DNA of 64,000 nucleotides from Cristatella mucedo (lineage: Eukaryota > Bryozoa > Phylactolaemata > Cristatellidae). Under the pieces are notes generated by a model. That model made no database searches. It had not been told where the DNA came from and worked only from the letters and a program-made list of their open reading frames with translations. Shown here piece by piece: positions 53,168 through 62,723 of this stretch. The stretch covers positions 2,892,001-2,956,000 of the forward strand of contig WPIO01000010.1 of NCBI GenBank assembly GCA_009760855.2, in the 5' to 3' direction. Within the stretch, counting starts at the first letter, position 1. The number at the start of each line of letters is the position of its first letter. Made by a program: the position numbers and the translations under genes.

Positions 53168-54671
53168 TTATCCATCATAAAAAAAGATTCCTTTACTACA
53201 AGTAAAGTTAGCTTCATTACCATTAGATGTTAGTTCAGCACTATTCTCACAAATAGTCAAATAGCGAATCATTATTGTTGTATTATTTGGATCTGGTGAA
53301 GGAAGAGTAGTATTGAATTCAGTAGTTACATCCAATCTTGATGTTACTCCAAGAGGCTCATCGTTGTATTGCAGATCAATAACATGAATGGGATAAAGAG
53401 ACAACCACTCAGGATAAGTAACACCAACAGGTTCAGTAACTTCATTTAGTTCAAGATATTGTTTTCTGAATGTTGTGAAATCCATGTACTCAGGAGTACA
53501 TTTTCCAAGTTTTGGTGCACTAATTTTTGGAACAGCAGGATATTGTTTAGATCCACTAGAAATCACAGTAACATTTTTAATATCACAGTGATTGTAAGTG
53601 CAAGGATTACCAGTATAATCATTGTATTTATTGTAGTTTTGAGCTGCAACAATTAACCATCTAACTTTATCAATTGTATTTTGAACCGGTAGTGTTTTAG
53701 TGAATCTAGTACCTTGATTAGTACTAGTTATGGTAATATTTTCATAACGTCTAACTCTGTAGCTAAGTCTTATTTTCTTTGACCTTTCACTTGAAATATC
53801 AGCAAGTGATCTTTGAACACTTTCTTTAGGAGTTACCCATGGTACCGTTAATCTCATTTTTGACATTGCAATTTTGGAACCAGTCCAACAACCATCTCCA
53901 TTAGCTAGAGCAGAACCTTTAGTAGAGATAGCATTTACAGTATTTGCAGCAAGACCTGTTGCATCAGTCATAATAGCATCATAATCCATTCCACCAACAC
54001 GAGCCATTTCAAGTGTAAAATAAATATTATAAAGAACTGTATTCATGTCAGCACAGAATCCAGAAATTCGTGATAGAGGAAGTGCAATGCTAAAAGTCCC
54101 TGCAGTATCAACAAGATTGTGTATAACACCTCTTTTATAAATGAATCCAATATTGGAACTACTAGCTCCAGAAGCAGCGGGACTAGAATAAGAACTATTT
54201 AAAACCATATCATCCAATTAATTTGCTTAATCTTTTTCCAACAAGTTGCAAGACCTTCAGTTTTATTACAAGCATTTGGATAACACAAAAGTCCCATTAA
54301 TGTCCAAAAGCCCCAAACACTTCCAACTCCTTGCGATAGTGGAAGACTTTCAATTTCTTCAGTGCCAAGTCTAATTTTCATACTACTAAACAACCATGCA
54401 CCTGCATCGTTAACATGACCTACAGCAAGATTACGATTAGGAGCACCTGTAGGTACTTGTAGTTGCCCTTCAAGTAAAAGGCAAGCATCAGATAGAACAT
54501 GACTCGTTTGTTGTTCACCAGGAACAATGAATGTAACTAGTTTACCAGCAATGCTATTAGTTTAATTTCCATTCATTTGATAAAGTTCTCTGTATTGATA
54601 ATCTCTAAGTTTATAATTTAGGAAATCAAGATCACCAATTCAAGTATACTATCAATAGGTGCACTTGCCAT
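53168..54671 (-). pseudogene. Probable double jelly-roll major capsid protein
   Basis: About 500 codons in all, the usual size for Polinton/adintovirus capsid proteins. The C-terminal 349 codons (54217-53168) are fully open, with no stop. The N-terminal part (from ATG 54671, after ATATAGAGAAGAA) has PTGAPNRNLAVGHVNDAGAW and SLPLSQGVGSVWGFWTLMG in the open piece 54393-54199. Breaks are a frameshift near 54635, a TAA near 54564, and a frameshift at an A5 run near 54235. Tryptophans in the open part use TGG only. It lies next to the penton-like and packaging genes. The call rests on size, position and general character, since I could not align it. Confidence 0.7.
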
Positions 54672-54730
54672 TTCTTCTCTATATAAAAAACTACAAATTA
54701 ATTTGTATTTTTGAATATATAATCCAGCTC

Positions 54731-55245
54731 TTATCTTTTCCTGATACCGCCACCATATCCATCAGCTCTAACATAAGGAACAACAGCTTTCTCTTTTATT
54801 ACTTTCTCTATTTCTTTATACGCTTTCGGATCATTCTCTTTAAGAGTCTCTGAATAATCTTCTACTTCTGCTTCAATTTCTGCTTTACGATTTTTTTTTA
54901 GATTTTGGTTTACGTTGTTCTAACATCGCACGTTTAATCTCAAGATCCATCTCTTTAATCTTTCAATCATAATCTTCTTTTGTCTTTATTTTCTCAAGTT
55001 CATATTCAAGCTCTTTCTTTCTTTTTTCTTCTTCAAGTTTATCGTCCATATCTCTACGTTTGTTAGCATATTCTTGGTCTATCTTTCCTTTCTTTTTTTG
55101 TAGTTCAATTAGTTTTCTTGCTTGATGCATTTCAATACCTTTGTAAGCAATATTCATTATTATACCTGTCAATCCAGTTACTAAAGGTGCTACTTTTCCA
55201 GCACCATCAATTACTTTATCTAGTAATCCCGATCCGTGATATTTA
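54731..55245 (-). pseudogene. Viral virion protein, hydrophobic N-terminus plus long coiled coil
   Basis: A Gly/Val-rich hydrophobic start (DGAGKVAPLVTGLTGIIMNI) is followed by a highly charged coiled coil (EEEKRKKELEYELEKIKTKE) and a basic C-terminus ending GYGGGIRKR-TAA. A TGA at 54963 falls after KEDYD, a Trp-like context. A frameshift lies in an A9 run near 54895. The start overlaps the end of the penton-like gene. It could be a membrane-active minor capsid protein. Function inferred only. Confidence 0.5.
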
Positions 55246-57664
55246 TAACCATGTATTCTACTATGAAAATTCTTGAATAGCTACCCATTGCTCTATAATA
55301 CTTTGAAATTTCTATTGTTACAACTACGTCAGTAATTATATCTACAGAACTTCCACTTTGTTTGCTTAGACCTATTTTAAATGAACTTATTGAATCTATA
55401 TCACCACGTGTTGGTAAATACAATATATTAGGAATATGTAGATCAACCTTATCTCCAGGATTAATATCATCAATATCAATGACGTATAAAGTTGAAGATT
55501 GTTCTAAAAATCCTTTTCTTTTTTCTAAATAATTCTTAAATGGATCAACTAAATCAAAATCTACACTGATCCATCTTATTTCTTTATTATCTGGTAATAC
55601 CATTTTATTCCATGCTTTGTAAATATGACTGAAATACAATGCTTTTTCTATTGTTTCATATGGTGTTCCACCAACATCTGCAGCGTCAAATGATCCTTGT
55701 TGATTTGAGTTAAAACCTTATGTATCTCCAATTTAACATACAACTCCAGAAGCATTACTTCTAAGTAAAACAACATAATATGGTCGTGGCGGACCAGCTG
55801 AACTCGTATATCGAAACCTCACACCTTGCTAGTAAGTTCCAGTCTGGCTTTAGAGCTAATCACTCCACAGAGTCAGCATTGCTTCGGGTATACAACGACC
55901 TAATTAGGAATGCAGACATGGGTAGAGTGTCTCTGCTAGTTTTGCTTGATCTTTCGGCAGCTTTTGATACCATCGATCAAAAAGTTCTTCTAGAGCACCA
56001 CTGGCACTGCTCTGCAGTGGTTCAGGTCCTATCTCAGTGGGAGACTCCGGAGTATTGACGTGAATGGACAAAGATCATCTGAAGTACCTCTGAAATATGA
56101 AGTACCTCAGGGCTCAGTGCTAGGTCCGGTTATTTTCACGGTTTATACTCTCCCTCTTGCTGATGTGATTGCCAAGCACAATCTAGGCTTTCACTTCTAT
56201 GCGGATGACACTCAGTTATACCTTTGCTTTGATCCGCCCCAGCCTTCGAGCACCTCAAATTCTCTCAACTCACTTGCTGCATGCATTGATGACATCCAAC
56301 ATGGATGGCAGCCAATTTTCTAAAACTAAACGATGGTAAAACTAACTTACTAGTTATGGGCAAACCCAGTGTGATCCAGAGATTGGAAAGGTTGACTCTC
56401 AAAGTTGGCTCTGTCAGCATATTTCCAGTTGAATCAGCTCGAAATCTAGGTGTCATATTCCAAAGCGACCTCTCATTAGACGACCATATCAGCTCCACAG
56501 TCAAATCTGCCTATTTTAAGCTTCATGACATTGCTAAAATTCGGGCTTCTTTAGATAGAGATACCACGTCTAAGTTGGTCCATGCATTCGTGACATCCCG
56601 TCTCGACTTCTGCAACTCACTGCTTACTGGCCTACCGGCATGTGCGATCAGGCGATTGCAGCTGGTGCAAAACTCTGCAGCTAGGCTTGTCTGTCGTGAG
56701 CGTCGCAGTTGCCACATTACACCACTTCCCGCCGACCTGCACTGGCTACCAGTCAAGCAACGGATTGACTTCAAGGTTTTGTTGCTCACTTTTAGGTCCC
56801 TTCATTCTATGGCTCCAGCCTATCTGTCAGATATACTACCCCATCAGGTCAAGCATCGTGCCACCCGCTTTTCGGAATCCAACAGTCTAGAAATACCTCA
56901 TACGAACCTTAAATCCTTTGGAGACCGTGCATTTAGTTCGTATGCTCCCAAAGCCTGGAACTCCCTCCCGACCTACGTCAGAACATCCCCTGACCTGACC
57001 ACATTTAAAAGGAACTTAAAACACACCTATTTAGGACAGCATTTAGTGGGTCCCTGTGATTCGTCCTTGATGTGCTTATGCGTGCTGACACTGTGCATGC
57101 TGCCACTAACCACATTTGCATGCTGACCCTGTGCATGTCACCCCTAACCATATTATTCATTTCGTTTGTTTTTCAAGCATGATTTTACTTACCATTCAAT
57201 TGCATTTCACTTTGCAGCAAATGTAAAGCGCCTAGAGAGAGATTAAGTTCTCTGAGGGCGCTTTATCAAGTGAATTATTATTTTTATTATTATTATCTGG
57301 TGTTACTTGTATTATAATGTTTTCATCTGTATCAACACTAAATTTTATTCCACTACTATTTCTAGCATTAGAATTATAAAAAAAACTACGTTTTAGCTAA
57401 AGCCGTATTAAGAGCATTGACGATCTTAATGTTATCATAATACCCTTGTGGAATTGTTAGAGAAAGCTGACACACTTGTAAGGTTTGGTTTATACCAAAG
57501 CATATCATTTACACCATTAGTAACATTTGATATTTTTCTATTAGTTTAATAAAATCTACTCTAAGTAAACCAATTTTATTATAGCCTGAATCAGATCCAA
57601 GTATAATTGGAGGTACTAATGTTTTTGATTCTGAACTGCTTGTTCCAGTTAATCTTATAGACAT
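55220..57664 (-). pseudogene. Viral penton-like minor capsid protein, split by a LINE
   Basis: The 5' piece (57664-57298) starts at ATG after TATAAGAAA and has LTGTSSSESKTLVPPIILGS. The 3' piece (55783-55220) has NSNQQGSFDAADVGGTPYET and an open 139-codon end (55639-55220) with WNKMVLPDNKEIRW. A LINE-A copy lies between them. In-frame TAA codons occur near 55733 and 55718, with two or three frameshifts in the 5' piece. In Polinton-type viruses this slot, next to the major capsid gene, is the single jelly-roll penton. The C-terminal beta-rich character agrees, but no motif is diagnostic. Confidence 0.55.
55784..57297 (+). mobile_element. LINE-A copy inserted in the penton-like gene
   Basis: Begins at the pre-RT block (VVADQLNSYIETSHLASKFQ) and includes LLVLLDLSAAFDTID, PQGSVLGP, FHFYADDTQLYL (intact catalytic box) and a C-terminus open to 57126. 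A short deletion near 55998-56003 and a frameshift near 56305 break the frame. It ends with the hairpin tail and (ATT)n. The target is AT-rich (ATTATTAT), so the duplication merges with the tail. Confidence 0.93.
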
Positions 57665-57680
57665 TTTCTTATATTAAACT

Positions 57681-58656
57681 TCAAACAATTTCTCTAGCGA
57701 CTGTAATTTGTTGAGAACTAAAATCTAATAAATTTAAATTCTGATCAGTAATAGTTAGTACTATATCAAAAATAGAATCACTTGTAATATTAGAGTATTC
57801 AATAGTATTTGTTTCATGTACCATTGCTTCCAAAGGTTTGCTTCCATGGATAGAAATTGTATGCAAAACTGCTTAATACTTGTGTCTCTCTTCCGTTTAT
57901 CAAACTTGTCCCACTGGCAACCATATTTCAATTTACAAGTATTAAATTTATCTCAGAAACAAAAAGTCATTTTCAGAAGTAAAATTAAAATTATGTGTAC
58001 AAACTACTTTATCTGTAATAATATGATACAATGTTGAAAGGTTTGGATCAGTTGCTTAAGCAGAACCAGTAAAACCATGTATACTACAAATACTAGGTTT
58101 ATTAGCAAGAAATGTCCAACCAACTTGCATTTTAATCCAAGAATTAGAAGTAGCAGTATCAACACCTAGTTCAAATTTATCTGTAGTTGCACCTGATTGT
58201 GTAATAGAATTATAAATCAAGCAGGATTTTACTTACCATTCAATTGCATTTCCCTTTGCAGCAAATGTAAAGCGCCTAAAAAAAGATTAAGTTCTCTGAG
58301 GGCGCTTTATCAAGTGCATTATTATTATTATCTACAATACCAATATTTACACCATCTGATATAGCAGAATAAATTCCAGGTCTTATTGTTATTATTTGTT
58401 CTGATCCACCAGAAACTCTATAAACAATAGTATTATTGATGTCTTTAATATTTCCAATAGAATCACTTCCAACAAAATTCTTAAAACAAATTAAAAATTT
58501 TTATTTCTTAATAAATTAGTTTGTCGATATGAGCCTAAATAGGATTAGTATTTCCGTTTATATTAAATACATATCCTTCTTTACTTGCTTGACTAGATTT
58601 TCTAATACTTTCAGCACTTTTAATATATCATTAACACTTTTCAATAAATCACTCAT
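57681..58656 (-). pseudogene. Viral surface-type protein, split by a LINE tail
   Basis: ATG at 58656 follows GATATATAGAA. The N-terminal piece (MSDLLKSV...) is frameshifted several times. A beta-rich part follows (VYRVSGGSEQIITIRPGIYS). The LINE-A tail at 58218-58334 interrupts it. The second part has TTDKFELGVDTATSNSW and an open end 57866-57681 (EYSNITSDSIFDIVLTIT). TAA near 58053 and TGA at 57953 are in frame. It could be a spike or head protein. There is no recognised domain, and the function is a guess from composition and location beside capsid genes. Confidence 0.45.
58218..58334 (+). mobile_element. LINE-A 3' tail (117 bp) inside a viral gene
   Basis: Only the last part of LINE-A is present: CAAGCAGGATTTTACTTACC, then AAAGCGCCTAAAAAAAGATT...GGGCGCTTTATC and (ATT)n. 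It is a strongly 5'-truncated insertion. Confidence 0.9.
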
Positions 58657-58658
58657 TT

Positions 58659-59687
58659 CTATATATCATATACAAGTTTATTTATCTTTGCAGTATAAGA
58701 CTTTGGAACTTTTCTAGATCTAGCAAGATAATCAACAGCAGCACTAATAGAACTTACAACCACTTTATTGCCAGCAGCAAGTTCACGAATCCATAAATCT
58801 ATCTTATCAAAAACTTATTTTTCACTACTGACAATTAATGGAATTACTTCTACTCCTTAACCTACTTTCTCTTCTGGTTTAAACTTTGACCAAAGGTGAT
58901 TCAAAATTCTCTCCTGCGTATCTGTTCTTTTCTTCTTATAATCTAATTCAGTAAAAATATTGAAAAGAGAACCTTTAAATAATTGTTCTTTATAATTGAT
59001 CTTTTACTTTCATCAAGATTTTTTATAGACTCTCTATATTCTTTCAGACATTTTACTTCTAGTAAGTTCAAGAATAGCTTCTTTTTCACTTTGTGGAACA
59101 GATGGTTCAATGAGTAGAGTAATTGCAAGAGGTTCCTCTTCTTTTATTTCTTGTACTTTTGCTTTTTTCTTAGGTCTCATACCAGTAGAAGGATTAACAT
59201 TAGGATGAGTTGCAACTGTTTTCTGAAATTCATCAAAAGTCTTTCTTGTTTCTGGACTAGCTGCACAATTCTTTGCTTGATTTGCAATATTAATATATGT
59301 TTTATATTTTCCTTCTTGAATAACAGCAAATCCTATTTGTATTATACTAGAAATATCTGCAGGTGCTTTTTGTTCTAATACTTTTTTCATTGGTTTACTT
59401 TGTTCCATTCAATTTGCAAGTTTAGGTCTAACTTCTTTTAGTTTATCAATAACAACATTACCTGAATTATCAGTTGATCTTTCTAATGCACGTTCATTTA
59501 GTTCATGTTCTATTATATCTATTGTTGCTATTTCTGTTTCAATTCTTTGTATTTCTTGACTGTTATCAAGTATGGTAGCAACACGTAAGCTTTCTAAATT
59601 ATTAAGTTTATTTTCTCAGTCCAATGCTTTTTGAAAACTTCCTCTGTAAGGCTTATTTGGACTTGCGTATAATTTACTATTAAACAT
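58659..59687 (-). pseudogene. Viral unknown protein, Lys/Glu-rich, in-frame TGA codons
   Basis: From ATG 59687 (after AGATATAGGAA) to TAG 58659 is exactly 343 codons. TGA at 59616 (after ALD) and 59409 (after KLAN) lie in good coding context, as do TAA codons near 58858 and 58819. Near 59035-58990 there are two readings: the same frame with five stops, or a short stretch in another frame without stops. I cannot decide between them. The middle is basic (MRPKKKAKVQEIKEEE) and the end is RSRKVPKSYTAKINKLVYDI. The terminal TAG is part of the TATATAGAAATG motif of the next gene. Function unknown. Confidence 0.5.
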
Positions 59688-59699
59688 TTCCTATATCTA

Positions 59700-60369
59700 T
59701 CAAGTATTAAAAATAGTTATTAATTGTTTACCTGTGCTATAAACATTCCACAATCTTCCTTCTGATTCAGTTTTAGTTAAGTCAATAACACAATATCTAA
59801 ATATATTTCTAGTACAGGAGATAACTCATTATTTAAATTGTCTCTCGTCTATATCACAATATATGCATCACGAATATATTCTATATCAGTATTATTTTTG
59901 TAGAGATTATAATTATGTTTATATTGTTTCTTATTTCTCTTCTAGAAATATTAGTAAATCTTTGAGCAACATAAAATATGTTCAATCCTTTATGTCTACC
60001 ACGAGTATAATAGTCCAAGATTTTTTATTGATCCTCTGTCATCAAATCATCTAGTACAACAACATTCTTACAATTCTTATAAGAATCAACATCAGGCATT
60101 GCATCAACACCATTAACCCAAACATAAGAATGATTTTATTTAGTCATTGACACAAGACCACGATATAACTTTTGATTTAAACTTGAAGCAATGATTGTAC
60201 AAGTATCATAATTTAACATACCATAAAATATCCAATTCATTACTAACTGTGATTTACATGTTCCACTTGGTCCAAGTACTAATGCTCTTATAGGCACTTT
60301 AGGCAATGGCTCTTTATTTCCAGTATCAACATCTTGTCCAAAATTAAAAGCTTAAACTCTTAGTGACAT
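59700..60369 (-). pseudogene. A32-type genome-packaging ATPase, broken
   Basis: FtsK/HerA-superfamily ATPase that packages viral DNA into capsids. ATG at 60369 follows AATATAGAAAA. Walker A reads GPSGTCKSQLVMN (Cys where Gly is usual); Walker B is NVVVLDDLMTEDQ; then YYTRGRHKGLNIFYVAQRF, the signature of Polinton/poxvirus A32 ATPases. TAA codons interrupt near 60352, 60136 and 60025, and a TAA-TGA pair lies at 59831-59826 (after ERQFK). One frameshift lies near 59880. Flanking residues stay in frame around every stop. Divergent from the zinc-ribbon/protease gene, with about 20 bp between starts. Confidence 0.85.
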
Positions 60370-60389
60370 TTTTCTATATTATAATAGAT
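60370..60389. promoter_or_regulatory. Divergent viral promoter
   Basis: Twenty bases separate the two ATG codons. Read leftward it is TATTATAATATAGAAAA before ATG of the ATPase; read rightward it is TCTATATTATAATAGAT before ATG of the zinc-ribbon gene. Both match the element's TATA-AG-A-ATG pattern. Confidence 0.55.
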
Positions 60390-60843
60390 ATGGAAATTTA
60401 TTGTGTTAAGTGTAAAAAGCCAACTGATGCAATTCATGAAGAATATGTTGAAGTAGATAGTACAAAAGGAATGACAAGAATGATAAAAGAAATATTTACT
60501 ATATGTGATAGTAAGAAATAAAAGTTTGTCAAAATAAGAAGTACACCAGTTAACGTTAGAGAAGGAGTTTTATCTCACGGTAAAAAAAGGAACAGGAATT
60601 TTAGCTCATGGAAAGAAACTTGGAACAGGAGTACTAGCACACGGAAAGAAACTTGGAACAGGAGTTTTATATCATGGTAAAAAAGGAACAGGATTTGTAT
60701 TTCATGGACAGAAACTTGGTTCTTGTATAGAAGATAAACAACAAATACTTGCTGAACTTAAAAAGACTATCGAAAAATTAAAAAAAAGTAAAATCATCAC
60801 CATTAACAAATCTAGAAATAAAAAAAACTATATAAAAGAATAA
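60390..60843 (+). pseudogene. Viral zinc-ribbon protein with GTGxLxHGKK repeats
   Basis: The N-terminus CVKCKKPTD...TICD resembles the small DUF5679-type zinc ribbon found in many viruses and Polintons. A TAA near 60519 sits after DSKK. Five copies of an 11-12-residue repeat then follow (GTGVLAHGKKL), Gly/His/Lys-rich, and a coiled segment (QILAELKKTIEKLKK). Frameshifts fall in A7/A8 runs (near 60588, 60785 and 60830). Allowing for these, the frame leads straight into the protease with no new ATG between, so the two may be one polyprotein. Confidence 0.6.
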
Positions 60844-61169
60844 GATATAAAAACTTTAAAGGAGTCTTTGCAAGAGATAAACTATCAAAACCACTAGAAA
60901 ACGAATATCTTATTTGTAATACAGGAGAATCAGATCTTGCAATCTATCACTGGGTAGCATTAAAAAAAGAAGGTACACAATGTTTTTACTTTGATTCATT
61001 TGGAGCTCCACCAATGCCAGAAGTAATAAATTATTTTGGTGTTATACCAAGCTTTCAAACATTTATGCTACAAGAATACAATCAAACAGATTGTGGAAGA
61101 AGATGTCTAACCTTTCTAAGACTAATGCGAGAAACAGATTTTGGAACGACAATGCAATTATTAATTTAA
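60815..61169 (+). CDS. Adenain-like viral cysteine protease
   Basis: Matures capsid proteins in adenoviruses, Polintons and virophages. Visible in order: NFKGVFARDKL (N-terminal block), YHWVALK (catalytic His), FYFDSFG (Asp), LQEYNQTDCGRRCLTFL (oxyanion Gln and nucleophile Cys). This is the full His-Asp-Cys set, and the 61-codon stretch containing it is uninterrupted. It ends with TAA at 61167. There is no ATG or TATATAGAAATG motif at its start; upstream coding continues into the zinc-ribbon/repeat protein through an A8 run. Confidence 0.88.
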
Positions 61170-61186
61170 TTTAAACATTTTCTTTT

Positions 61187-61201
61187 CCATATATAGAAAT
61201 G
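61187..61201 (+). promoter_or_regulatory. Viral promoter motif, TATATAGAAATG
   Basis: TATATAGAA directly before ATG. The same pattern precedes the genes starting at 62724 (+), 58656 (-), 59687 (-), 60369 (-), 49209 (-) and 54671 (-), allowing one or two changes. It implies very short leaders and a shared promoter. Confidence 0.6.
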
Positions 61202-61686
61202 GATAATAAAAAATTTGCTGTACTTGAAAATTCTTCTGCTGTTATCCCAAAAGGAAAGCCTGCTCGCATTCATATTGAACAGAAAACTAGTAAAGATTCT
61301 AAACCCTACTTCAATGCATGGATGTATATCAGTGAAGATATGAGACCAGCACTAGAAGATATTGTTAATAAAGCAAGTATGAAACTTGAATACAGTGGAT
61401 ATGATTTTTCTTAACGATAAACTATTCAAGTAAAAATTGATTTTGGTAGCAAACCAAGTATATTCTGTGATCAATACTAAAGTTTAGTAGTATTGCTGAT
61501 GTAATTCAAAAACTTGGTAATGACTTTGCAACTACAGGAATTCTTGAAGGAAGTTATGTAACTAAAGATAAATATAATTCAGAAGAGAAACTTAATATTA
61601 GATTGAAACTAGATCAAGTTAAAGTTTATCGTGTTGTTAAAAGAAGTGAATTCAATCCAGTAGATTATCAGATACAAAAAACATAA
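61199..61686 (+). pseudogene. Viral unknown protein after the protease
   Basis: ATG follows CATATATAGAA exactly. The first 71 codons are open (RIHIEQKTSKDSKPYFNAW), then TAA occurs twice near 61412-61420, with coding-like sequence on both sides (QVKIDFGSKPSIF). After a frameshift near 61480 it continues ADVIQKLGNDF to about 61686. It could be a single-stranded-DNA-binding-like beta protein, but I do not recognise it. Confidence 0.5.
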
Positions 61687-61741
61687 AACACAAAAACAGA
61701 TACAAAAATAAACACAATATAAATGAGATTAGTTAAAATTT

Positions 61742-62508
61742 TTATATCTTGTTTCTAGTTATATCCAACATTCTATCAACTATTCCCTTAGCATAGTTTT
61801 TAATCTTATTTAGACTAGCAGGATTACTCACTTTATCTTTTAGAAAGTCGGTTGCAAATGAATCATTCAACATACCACCAATACCTAAACCTAACTTAGC
61901 TTTAGCTGACATGATTGCCGCAACAGTTTTTGCATCTTCGCGAACATAAGAAGGCTGACGTGGGTCAAGAGCAATACGAGCAGCAGACTCTGCAAGAACC
62001 AGATCAGATAAATTTCATATCTCTGTTCGTTTAGGTTCAGACATTGAAGCTGTCTCAGTATAATCATGATCATGAATAAGCGCACGCTTATCGAGATCAC
62101 TGACCCCTTGGTAATTTTCTCCTACCCTTTGAGTAAGTTTTGTACCTGGCCCCACATAACTACATCTATTAGTATTATTAAAATTTCCATTTGGAATTAT
62201 TCAGATTTCACGTTATTTGGTAATTTCATATGAAGTTCTATATAACCAGTAAGTTTGTTTATGAAATCTACAATTCCAGAACCTTGTCTTCTATTTTGTT
62301 TAAGTTGTGTAAAAGATAACTTCAATTGCATTCCAACTCCTTTTGCTTTACATTTTTCTATCCTGTTTAGTTGAGTTTGCGTATTAAGTATTGGAATAGT
62401 GCCAGATAAATCAGATTGTTTGAGTCTTATTGAGATAGGTTCTGTTGATTTATGTATTTGATTTACTTGGTGTTCTGATAAAGCAAGTTTTACTTGATGG
62501 TAATCAAT
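61742..62508 (-). pseudogene. Viral phospholipase A2-like protein, broken
   Basis: A TATATATAGAATTG stands where the gene should start, so the ATG appears lost. The N-terminal part is basic/Gln-rich (IELHMKLPNN...). After a TAA and frameshift near 62200 comes the PLA2 core: RCSYVGPGTKL (Ca-binding loop) and DLDKRALIHDHDYTE (His-Asp catalytic pair), as in parvovirus VP1-type PLA2. The C-terminal part (AKAKLGLGIGGML) is amphipathic and open to TAA at 61742. A TGA at 62015 (after RTEI) is in a Trp-like context. The usual role is escape from endosomes during entry. Such domains are known from some adintoviruses. Confidence 0.72.
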
Positions 62509-62526
62509 TCTATATATAAAGTAATT

Positions 62527-62688
62527 TAAATAGAGGAAACAGAAAGAATTATTGAATCAATATCTGAATGCTATGAAATATTAGCAAAGTTAGTTACAGA
62601 TGCAAATGAAATAGTAAAGATAATAAATGAATTACAATATCAATAAAGAATTAGAGAAAAAGGATTTGATATATGTGTTGATGATTAA
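62527..62688 (+). pseudogene. Small viral acidic protein
   Basis: A helical, acidic frame (EETERIIESISECYEILAKL) of about 50 codons contains one TAA near 62647 and ends with TAA at 62688. It is preceded by TCTATATATAAAGTAATT, promoter-like, but the ATG is missing. Function unknown. Confidence 0.4.
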
Positions 62689-62723
62689 TATTATTTTAAA
62701 CAGATGTAAAACAATATATAGAA

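Noticed and set aside
57880-57960. A dense run of six in-frame stops as proof of full stop-codon reassignment
   Set aside because: Another frame across the same bases is nearly stop-free and joins the flanks after single-base shifts, so the cluster is best explained by frameshifts.
57816-58037. Plus-strand ORF in the viral block
   Set aside because: It is antisense to the viral surface-type gene, whose minus-strand reading is better supported.
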